Made by a program: the position numbers and the translations under genes | Assembly (NCBI RefSeq): GCF_030247185.1 | Contig: NC_080571.1 | Coordinates: 984,001 to 1,048,000 of the forward strand | Length of the DNA: 64,000 bases | Source of the DNA: Malaya genurostris | Taxonomy: Eukaryota; Arthropoda; Insecta; Diptera; Culicidae | Reading direction: 5' to 3' | Notes under the pieces: model-generated | Told to the model about the DNA's origin: nothing | Database searches by the model: none | What the model saw: the letters and a program-made list of their open reading frames with translations, nothing else | Shown: positions 35,226 to 44,333 of the stretch, piece after piece | Position numbering within the stretch: position 1 is the first letter of the stretch | How the letters are laid out: the number at the start of each line of letters is the position of its first letter

Positions 35226-35490
35226 AGTGTAGTGCAAATCTGGGATAATTTGATCAGCTTTGTGCAATTTTTGCAGTGCAAAATTTTGCACTGCGTTTCT
35301 ATCCAAACAGTGTTTAATATCTCAGACCTGGGACTCTCAAACTATTTTGGGTCATAGACCCCTTTACTAAAATTAACTTAGGCCTCAGACCCCCATCAAC
35401 AAATTCCTTTAAAAATTCACTTTCTTCCTTTTTAATATTGATGTAAAGTACTTAGCAATTTCAAATTAACACAACTTTTTAGCGTAAATA

Positions 35491-36419
35491 AAAGGTGATT
35501 TTTTTGAGGTTAGGATTTTCATGCATTAGTATTTGCTCAGATTTTTTGAGGTTATGATTTTCATGCATTATTATTTGCTCAGTATGCTCTGACATTTCAT
35601 CATGAATAGACTTACTAACGAGCAACGCTTGCAAATCAGTGAATGGGCCCTAGAAAACTTGGCAGAAAATCCGCTTTTTTATCAACAAATTTTGTTCAGC
35701 GATGAGGCTCATTTCTGGTTGAATGGCTACGTAAATAAGCAAAATTGCCGCATTTGGAGTGAAGAGCAACCAGAAGCCGTTCAAGAACTGCCCATGCATC
35801 CCGAAAAATGCACTGTTTGGTGTGGTTTGTACGCTGGTGGAATCATTGGACCGTATTTTTTCAAAGATGCTGTTGGACGCAACGTTACAGTGAATGGCGA
35901 TCGCTATCGTTCGATGCTAACAAACTTTTTGTTGCCAAAAATGGAAGAACTGAACTTGGTTGACATGTGGTTTCAACAAGATGGCGCTACATGCCACACA
36001 GCTCGCGATTCTATGGCCATTTTGAGGGAAAACTTCGGAGAACAATTCATCTCAAGAAATGGACCGGTAAGTTGGCCACCAAGATCATGCGATTTGACGC
36101 CTTTAGACTATTTTTTGTGGGGCTACGTCAAGTCTAAAGTCTACAGAAATAAGCCAGTAACTATTCCAGCTTTGGAAGACAACATTTCCGAAGAAATTCG
36201 GGCTATTCCGGCCGAAATGCTCGAAAAAGTTGCCCAAAATTGGACTTTCCGAATGGACCACCTAAGACGCAGCCGCGGTCAACATTTAAATGAAATTATC
36301 TTCAAAAAGTAAATGTCATGTACCAATCTAACGTTTAAAATAAAGAACCGATGAGATTTTGCAAATTTTATGCGTTTTATTGTTTAAAAAAGTTCTCAAG
36401 CTCTTAAAAAATCACCCTG
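35491..36419 (+). mobile_element. Internally deleted DD41D mariner-like element
   Basis: Right end inverted reads CAGGGTGATTTTTTAAGAG; left end is AAAGGTGATTTTTTTGAGG, both next to TA (35489-35490 and 36420-36421). The left subterminal region holds a direct repeat of about 55 bp (GGATTTTCATGCATTAGTAT and GATTTTCATGCATTATTATT). Contains one transposase frame. Confidence 0.85.
35602..36312 (+). CDS. DD41D mariner-like transposase lacking its DNA-binding domain
   Basis: An uninterrupted 236-codon frame. The N-terminal MNRLTNEQRLQI is the normal family start, but it runs straight into the catalytic part (SEWALENLAENPLFYQQ). About 100 residues are missing: the helix-turn-helix paired-like domain and linker that bind the TIR; full family members are roughly 340 residues from memory. 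All three catalytic acids remain: FSDEAHF, WFQQDGATCH and TPLDYFLWG, with 41 residues between the second and third. TAA at 36310-36312. It could be translated but should not recognise its ends specifically. Confidence 0.85.
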   Translation: MNRLTNEQRLQISEWALENLAENPLFYQQILFSDEAHFWLNGYVNKQNCRIWSEEQPEAVQELPMHPEKCTVWCGLYAGGIIGPYFFKDAVGRNVTVNGDRYRSMLTNFLLPKMEELNLVDMWFQQDGATCHTARDSMAILRENFGEQFISRNGPVSWPPRSCDLTPLDYFLWGYVKSKVYRNKPVTIPALEDNISEEIRAIPAEMLEKVAQNWTFRMDHLRRSRGQHLNEIIFKK

Positions 36420-36421
36420 TA

Positions 36422-37308
36422 TTTCAAATAACAACTTATATCAAACAATAGAGGGTCGATATCTAGACCTCGTAGAACCCCATAGTCAGTTTAATAGTTT
36501 CTTTCGATGTAATATTCAAATCCGAAATGAAATAATCGACATCAAAATTCTGTATGTTGTTATTCAGAACCATAATAGTATACCCAAAGAATTATGCGAG
36601 ATTTTCCTTCACTATACTGTATACGGCCCATTTTTCAAACAGTTGTGGTGTAGTAGAATTTTCCGCTGATTTGCTCTATTAAATGCATATTACCGACTCA
36701 GAATAGATTCTAACTCAACTCGCCACTTTCTATCACGAACACTTGCATAAAAGGTTATTTTCAGAACCACCATTATTTTATCATAAGGAACTATACTGGT
36801 TATTTCGTAATATTTAATTGTATGTCAGAATGTTCAATGTAACTGAACTGTGTTGTATCGTTTCAAATTCTAGAGTGAAAAAGGGGAAAGCATGCACAAT
36901 TCACACTATCGATCAACTAATTGATACTCGGAAGTATAAAGAAAGAGTATCAGTTTTATTCGTACTCACGAGATCCAGTTATGTCTCTGACATTACACAC
37001 CCATACTTTTTGGATTGGACGAAAATCCGGGCAATTGGATGGATTCATATTTTTCTTAATTAAACCCATATTCCGCTTATTACTGACAGCTAGCTAAGCC
37101 TGGCCAGAATTTCACGGGACCGTTGGGTGATCGAATAGTGTCACAGGGCTGATAGTCGCGCTGTTCTACTCCCTGATGCCTTCGGAATTTTCTCCTACAT
37201 CGGCTTAGTGATGATGGCTCTAGCTTTACTCACCACTAATTTTCAATCAATTAGCACCTATATTCAATAGAAATCGGATTCGAAAACAGGATTCCACCGT
37301 GTGGTAAA
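36422..37308. other. Intergenic with dispersed repeat pieces
   Basis: 36480-36570 resembles 42070-42160 (both include AATCGACAT.AAAATTCTGTATG). 36865-37005 (with CAACTAATTGATA, CCAGTTATGTCTCTGACATT) recurs inverted at 39190-39330 and partially at 42775-42875. No gene recognised. Confidence 0.5.
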
Positions 37309-37680
37309 ATGTATGTGTCTAGGATTTTCCCTCCACAAAGTATAAATGATAAGTATCAATGGGAATCAGAAGTTCCCATTCGATCTGATTTATTCATTCA
37401 TATTGAACCGTGTCTGGAAAACTTTTCGCGAAATGAGCACCGGTCAAATTGGTCACTATTGTGTTTTTATCGCTCAGGGATAGCATCGAGAAGAGAGCCA
37501 TCCTTCAACGATGCTGAAAATATGTCACATTGCTCGTTTACAGAGCGCCCCGCAGGTCGTAATTTGAATTTCCGGGTCCGATTCAATTTGACATTGAAGG
37601 GCGGTCGTGAATTTCGTCTTCATTCTGCACGGCACAAGTCGCACGTTTACATGCGAGTTTATTGGAAAGGGATTACTTGA
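37309..37680 (+). other. Open reading frame of 123 codons, unrecognised
   Basis: Open from ATG at 37309 to TGA at 37680, less AT-rich than its surroundings, with a basic C-terminal part (GGREFRLHSARHKSHVYMRV). No domain recognised, no splice context and no neighbouring exon seen. It may be chance, a lost exon or single-copy regulatory DNA. Confidence 0.2.
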
Positions 37681-40085
37681 TTATGGGCTGGTGACTGCCA
37701 TCGAACACGAGCACGGAAATGTGCTGTTTACTGTTTCCGCTTCTCTTCATATCCTTGCGGCCCATCTGAGGTAGTCATCAGTTGGAATGAAGAGAGAAAT
37801 CTACGCTCGATGCGGTAAAAGTTGTGCGTTGCGGAAAAGGAAAATATTTGTTCAACGAAAATAATGAATTTCCAGGACGTTCCGGGATACGATGTACAGC
37901 AACGACTCAATAATTTATGCATTACTTTAGAAATCGATGGCGAAGTCGTTGGCTGGGGTTCAGTGGTAATGATTTGAACATAGGTTGGTATTTCAGGATA
38001 AGTATTTTGACGTTTGCTGAAAACATTTTTTCTTTTGATGTTGCTCAGTCTTGATGCTACCAGTCCGATGTAAACGTTGTCATGACAGCAAAACATTAAT
38101 TCCTCTGAACACGAGCTCACGTCGTTTGGTTTGAGTTGAATGTGGTTTTTGAATTGCTATAGTAACGGAAGCACAGCGGGTTACGAAGAACTTTTCTCAG
38201 TAAATTCATAGATTTCATTGCCTACCTACACATATGAAACAAGTGTACTGACGAATCGATTGACGATCGCTAGACTGGTCGCAAAATTCACCATCATGTT
38301 CATTTTGCCGCAATTAATCCTTTTTCTGCCTATCTCATATAGCGAAACCGACCTTTGAACTGAGGCCCGGAGGACCAAGTGTCGTATATCATTTGAATCC
38401 TTTCGTCTACTTTGCAAAATACTGGTGACTAAAATATGCACTTGATTTTCTCGGAGATGGCTGAACCGATTTTCATATACTAACTACAAATTCATTGAAA
38501 CTGAGTAGTAATTTCTTTGAAATACTGAAAATTCTGGTTCACAATCAAAAACTAAAACTACCTGCGATTCATCACAGATGACTGGGCTGATTTTAACAAA
38601 CATTGGCTCAAGTGTAATGTGTCCCATGGATTGCATTTATATTTTATCCGGATCTGACTTTTGGTTCCGGAATTAAAATGTGATAAGTGCTCTCAAAATT
38701 TTCAACAGCCATTTAAAGTGATATGATGCAAATAACTTAAAAAACCTTCGAAATTCTTCAAACAAACCCACTTTGTCGATATCGGGCTGTGATTCTGTTA
38801 ATACTACTAATAGTATTGAAAACTTTAATTTGGAGTTTGAATTTTTCTTATGTAAACGGTAGGAAGAAAGGCACCGTTTCGCCAGATGGATTTGAACATA
38901 ATTCTAGTTCATTCGGTTTAAAGACATACTTAAATGACTATCTTAAAAAAACAATTAGAGTGAAGCTATAACTAAATATCATTACTGAAATTAGACAAGG
39001 TTCAACCAGTCAATTGATGATAACCCTAAAAGCCGTGAAAAATTGTATACGTTTGGCGTAGGACTACGCCTTTCTTCACTATACTGACCTGTGTGTAATT
39101 GCCAATTTTTCATAATGCTGTAGTGTAACAAATTTTCCTTGTAACTATATCCCTATTCAATAACTGTAATTGTTGATCTATTAAAGAAGTACGGGTGTGT
39201 AATGTCAGAGACATAACTGGATGTTGTGAATACGAATAAAACAGACATGATTTCTTTACACTTTCGAATTCGAATTGATAGTTGATCGATTGTGTAAATT
39301 GCGAAACTTTCCCCCTTTTTACTACAAAAATTTTGAACGAGTTTTGACGTCGATTATCTCACAGCGAAAAGTGGTGCACGAAGCAAATCAAATCATTTTG
39401 GATTTTCACTAAACTGATGATTTCTACCTTCGATTTGCAAAGAAGTCATTTCAATAGTTCTTCAGATAACATTTAGAGCCATTAGAACGGCTGATTTTAT
39501 ATAATGTTGTCTACTTTTCGTTTGTTGTTTTCTTTCTCTTCAATGCAAACCATCAGCACGGTTCCCCTTTTATAACGTTCAGTTGAAGATATGTGCCTAA
39601 CTACCTCAAAATCGTCGTCCTTGCGCGACAAAAGCAAAGCAAAAGTAAAGAGTTTTCCGCGTTGCTTTAAAAATTTCAGAAAACCTAATTTTTGAGTTGT
39701 TTGTGGTTATCTCACACTGTTCGAAATATTATCCTAAATTCCTGATCATATTTTTGATGAAATAGTGACAGAATTATGTTGCTGCCATTAATGCAAGTCG
39801 AGATATTCACGATTAAGTTCTGCGCATTCCTTCATATGGCTAATTTTGAAAAGGCGCGCCATAGTAAAGTAAATCGTATTCACGACAAAAAGTGTAATTG
39901 TTGTCAAAATCACGTTCCTTATGAAAAAATTTAAATAGTGATAATTTTAGTCGGATGAATGAGTATTATCCTGAGCTTCAAAATGTTAAATATTTTCTAT
40001 GACAATATCTAATCCTAGTTTTTTACCTTAAATCATTTTCTTACGTAGTTTTTTTTCAATAAAAACCTCTTTCAATCCATTTAGT
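37681..40085. other. Intergenic with fragments of the (CA)n-linked and other repeats
   Basis: 38332-38700 carries the CTCATATAG, GAGGCCCGGAGG and GGCTGAACCGATTTTCA blocks of the (CA)n-linked family. 39190-39330 is an inverted copy of the 36.9 kb repeat. 39855-39900 is part of the GTCGTGAATACGA repeat. The block ending TTTAGTGGTTTGAT just before 40094 is an end of the (CA)n-linked family. Confidence 0.55.
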
Positions 40086-40093
40086 GGTTTGAT

Positions 40094-40962
40094 GGGGAGC
40101 GGGTCATATCGCCGAAAGCCATTTCGCCGAAAGTCGTTTCGCCGAATAGGTCATTTCGCCGAAAGTCGTTTCGCCGATAGGGTCATTTCGCCGAAAGGGT
40201 CATTTCGCCGAAAGGGTCATTTCGCCGAAAGGGTCATTTTGCCGAAAGGGTAATTTCGCCGTATGGGTCATATCTCCTGCATGTTATGTCTCCTGTATAA
40301 CTGATGTGGCGCAACCACATAACCGAAGCCAAGATGGCTCGGCGGCACAAAGCCGCCGAGCCGACGCCAGCTGAGTCGGCCGCCGACCCGCCGTCGGAAG
40401 CGGCGGCCTCTTGCATACAAACCTGTAACCGCCTCGTTAGCTCGGTCTACTCAAAGCTAGGTTTCTTTGCTTTAGTTAGGTCCGAACGAGCGGTAGCGAG
40501 GTCGGACAGCACATGAACCAAAACGATGTGGCGTAGCCGCATTAGATATTTTTTCATTTTCACTTAATAAACGGAGAATACCACCCACATTTGCCTGGTA
40601 GATACACCTATGCAATTGCTTTGGTGCTTACTAGCTAATAGTCAATAAGTTTTCTTGGGAACTACTTTCTGAGGTTCATGAATCAATCTTTATTCAAGAA
40701 GTACAATGGTAGGTCAACAAAACGGGCGTTAACGCTATCATCTTTCGTTTGTCTTTAATTTAAATTTATTCTAATTACGATTTCAAGACGGTTTCAGGAT
40801 TCGGCGAAATGACCCTTTCGGCGAAATGGCTTTCGGCGAAATGGCATTCGACGAAGTGACCCATTCGGCGAAATGACATTCGGCGAAATAACCCATTCGG
40901 CGAAATGACTTTCGGCGAAACGGCTTTCGGCGAAATGGCTTTCGGCGAAATGACCCTGATCC
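40094..40962. mobile_element. Fold-back element FB-2 with TTTCGCCGAAA tandem arms
   Basis: 869 bp with a perfect 8-bp duplication GGTTTGAT (40086-40093 and 40963-40970). Arms hold about ten units each of 14-17 bp, consensus GGTCATTTCGCCGAAA: left 40101-40275, right inverted at 40798-40956. The core (about 40300-40550) is GC-rich and inverted relative to FB-1: CTAATGCGGCTACGCC, TGTCCGACCTCGCT, CGCTCGTTCGGAC and CGCTTCCGACGGCGGGTCG are shared. It also contains a perfect-stem hairpin (GGCTCGGCGGC..GCCGCCGAGCC). It interrupts a (CA)n-family end; joining its flanks gives TTTAGTGGTTTGATGATGCC, matching the uninterrupted copy CCTAGTGGTGTAATGATGCC near 4720. Non-coding. Confidence 0.92.
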
Positions 40963-40970
40963 GGTTTGAT

Positions 40971-41494
40971 GATGCCTTTTTCATATCACTATTATTCTCA
41001 CATATAATAATAAAGGATTCTTAAAAATAGACTTTTTTGCTTCTTGAAAGAAAAGAAAAAAAATCGTTCCCACAAAGTTCCACTATTTTCAGTACTTCTG
41101 GAATCGAAACCAGTATTGTTGGATTCGCTTCTACTGAAATTGATTATCGATAGGAATAATTTTCAGATTTGCTTAGAAAATTTTTGCTTCGCCGCTTTGA
41201 ACGACGGTATGACAATAATCTTCACCTTGTAATTCCGGAACCGGAAGCCGAATTTGAATAAAATTCACAAGTTTTTTATAGGATCATAAGACCTTTAATC
41301 TGAACCTATGTTTGAACAAATCGGTCAAGCCATTTTTAAAAATGAATGGGTGAATTCCAATTTGGAGACCACTATTTCCGGTGCTTCTAGAATCGTAAAC
41401 CTAGAACCAGGATATCCAGAATCAGGTTATTTGGCCTTCTACTGACAATGACTACCGATTGAAATAGTTTTGACCCCAGTTTAGATTCTTACGT
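40971..41494. repeat. Pieces of the (CA)n-linked repeat family
   Basis: GATGCCTTTTTCATATCA continues the target repeat after FB-2. 41225-41345 has the AATTCCGGAACCGGAAGCCG and CCTTTAATCTGAACCTATG blocks. No gene. Confidence 0.6.
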
Positions 41495-41720
41495 TATGTC
41501 GTGAATACGACTTACTTTACTCTGGGGTGCCTTTTCAAAATTTACCCTCTAAGAGAGTGATAAGCTTTTGATCGTGAATATCTATTGTTTTATTTTACGA
41601 ATCAACATAATTTTTTCTACCTGCCACCGAAAATATGATCACAAATTTATGATAAAATTTTCAGTTGTGTGACATAATTTCAAACAATTCAAAATTAAAC
41701 TTGTCTGAAATGTTTGGTAC
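41495..41720. repeat. Dispersed repeat containing GTCGTGAATACGACTTA, second copy
   Basis: Same family as 32935-33170, same orientation: GTCGTGAATACGACTTACTT, GGGGTGCCTTTTCAAAATTT, then ATCGTGAATATCTATTG and GAAAATATGATCACAA. Confidence 0.7.
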
Positions 41721-41907
41721 AAACGAGTATCAAAGAGGATAATTCATAAGCCGCGTTTGCTTTTCTCGTATTTTGAAAGCTCATAGCTCAGTGATCTATG
41801 AAAGGATTTATATAATCTAACTACCAATAGAATTGAAAATTTTCAACTTAAACGTGTATAGCAAAGTCATTGAAGTATTTCAATAGTACACTATTGAAAA
41901 ACCTGTC

Positions 41908-42204
41908 TCATTTGACCCATGTCAACACCAGCCAATCAGAACGCATTTTGAGGTAGAGAACAAAATATCTGCTGCTGTACAACAAATCGTTCGAGAAAAA
42001 TGTTCCGAACAGTGCATAATATCGCAGTGAGTTCCATAATTTGGTCCCTCTGAAAGGCAGGAATGAATCCCGTACAGCATCCTGATAGTTTCTTTCAATA
42101 AAATGCAAATCCAAAATGAAGTAATCGACATTAAAATTCTGTATGCGGCTATTTTTATAGCCGTTAGGACCACCCATTAGTGAAAAAGCTACAAACGAAA
42201 TCAC
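41908..42204 (-). pseudogene. Possible retroelement C-terminal tail fragment
   Basis: The minus-strand frame contains IQNFNVDYFILDL and FLPFRGTKLWNSLRYY, which resembles the basic C-terminal segment after RT in CR1/L2/Jockey elements (a KLWNSLP-like motif). A partial, broken relative lies at 36480-36570. Identification is tentative. Confidence 0.35.
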
Positions 42205-43011
42205 GTAAAAAGAAACCTCTTAACAAAAATTGGATCAATTTGGATTCTATCGCCACTGTAGGCAGATGTTTTTTTTTTAATAACTATTTATTGGAATATG
42301 AGTTAAAATTAAATTATTAAGATTTAAATTGGGTGTTCAGCCACAAGTGGTGACTTTTCAGCCCTATTATATATATGATTTGGTTATTACCATGAGGATA
42401 TTATTTGCTTCCGCAATTCTGAGATTTTTGTGTAGGGAAAATTCTTGTGAGCAGATGTATTGTGTGCGTTTGCAAAGCTAGTTTCGCTTCCGACAAGAGC
42501 GATTACGTCACAGCTGCCAGTTGTTTGCATTGGTGAAAAAACAACGAAAAGAGGACAACGGTGGAGAGCATCACACAAAATCAGCCGTTCTAATGGCTCT
42601 AAAAGGTTTCTAAAGAACTATTAGGATTTCTTCTTCGCAAATCAAAGGTAAAAAACCTCAGTTTAGTGCAAATCTAGAACTGTTTGATTAGATTTGTGCA
42701 CTTTTCGCTGTGTGAAATTCACAGTAATCGAGATCAAGTGAAGTCTTCTTTGTTTTAGTGAAAAATAATTCATACAATTGATCAACTAATTGATATTCGG
42801 AAGTGCTAAGGAGCATGTCAGTGGTTTTCGTATTCACGACATCCAGTTATGTCTATGACATTACCCACCCGCCTTTTTTGTTTCAAAGCTTTGAGCGACG
42901 GTATAACATAACCCTGTGATTGAGGAATTGGTACGGATAAAATTCAGGTATGAGAGCTTAGGACCGTTAATTTGAACCTTAGTTTGTAAAAATCTGTCAC
43001 GCCATCTCTAA
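42205..43011. other. Intergenic, dispersed repeat pieces
   Basis: 42495-42640 matches 35075-35225. 42775-42875 matches part of 36865-37005. 42905-43010 is a fragment of the (CA)n-linked family. Confidence 0.5.
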
Positions 43012-43190
43012 CAAAGCCTTGATATTACATTTCTGTAGTGGAATTTGAACTTCTGTTTCAACTGTTGTTTATTCTGTACTTGGCTGGTGCTACGATCCTA
43101 CTGACACTACGAATCCTTCCAGGTCGTAGCTCGAACATACCGCAATTGGCTTGTAAAACCAGTGCCCTATGCATTGAACCGCCAACCTGG
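43012..43190 (-). mobile_element. tRNA-Val-like SINE
   Basis: Read on the minus strand it begins GGTTGGCGGTTCAATGCATA and holds a degraded TGGTTTTACAAGCCA anticodon stem-loop and TATGTTCGAGCTACGACC (B-box). The body with GACTTCGCAGCCGATT seen elsewhere is largely altered here. Other copies: 51298-51515, 62265-62425 and tails at 32733 and 56980. Confidence 0.75.
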
Positions 43191-44159
43191 GACGATCTCA
43201 CGCCATCTCTGAGAATAGTGAATTTCGAAGAATGAAGTCAGATCAATTTAAATTCAGTAACTTTGTATGGGACAACACACAAGCTAAACAATGGTCGGAA
43301 TCGTCAACATAATTGAGGGTGAGTACAAACAGAATGTCACAAAAAGATCAAAATCGAGCTTACGTATCCCGCGAAAATTCAAAATCCATCGTTAAAATTA
43401 AACCCGGCAAAACAAAACACGTGAAAAAAAATTATTAAACTTGTCTCAAAACTACTCAAATCGATAGCCCTTATCAGTAGGCAATTAAACAAATCGATTA
43501 CGGCTATCCTGGTTACCGGTCTCCGGTTCCAGAAGCACCGGAAATAGAGGTCACTCACTTTTCTCAGTGATGGTTTGACTGGTTTCCACAAACTTTGATT
43601 CAAATGAAAGGTCTTATGGTCCCATACGGAATTCCTGAATTCCATCCGGATCCAACTTCCGGTTCCGGAGTTATAGGGTAAAGTGTGTTAAATATTGTAC
43701 ACCGTCACTTAAATCGGCGAAACCAAAACGTAAAAAATTGTCTAAACTGGACTCAAATGAGAAAGGCATCATTACTCCACCCTCGGTGGATTAAAGCAGA
43801 TTTTAATGACAAAACGACTCTTACTTTTCAAAAACATCCCTTATTTGCTCCCGAAATCAATTAAGTTAATGTTGTCTTGTCCAACCTACAATCCCTTGTT
43901 TCGAATAAAAACAAAATAAAAATAAAACAAAACACTTCTTCGATATTTTAAAGCACTGACATTTTCTGCAATGCAAAGAATCAATTGACAGATGATGGTT
44001 ATAGTTTTGGCGAGTATGGCGATTTTTTGCAGTGCCATGATCTCACATCTTTCGAACGTTGGAATAACAATGCTGGGTACTAAAAATAAAGTTCATTCAT
44101 TGCATTTGAAAAGGAAAATAGCAGCCTAAAAATATATTCTGATTAAGTTTCGATGAAAT
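43191..44159. other. Intergenic, with (CA)n-linked repeat fragment
   Basis: 43500-43800 is a recognisable piece of the (CA)n-linked family, with GATCCAACTTCCGGTTCCGG and a terminal CCACCCTCGGTGGATTAAA-like end. The rest is unassigned. Confidence 0.5.
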
Positions 44160-44170
44160 CTATAATTTTT

Positions 44171-44322
44171 TTTTTGTTTTAATTATAGAGGTTTTAACAC
44201 CTTAAGGTCATTCACCTCTTCGGACCATAAAATCTTTCTGATCCTATGTGCGGGGTTGGGAATCGAACCCAGATGGGCTGCGTGATAGGCATCGACTATA
44301 CCATCACGCTATACCCGTCCCC
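44171..44322 (-). mobile_element. tRNA-derived SINE, Feilai-like, with target duplication
   Basis: Minus-strand copy of the family at 15307. Head GGGGACGGGTATAGCGTGAT and B-box GGGTTCGATTCCC; tail CTCTATAATTAAAACAAAAA. Flanked by an 11-bp duplication CTATAATTTTT (44160-44170 and 44323-44333), so this is a clean insertion. Confidence 0.9.
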
Positions 44323-44333
44323 CTATAATTTTT

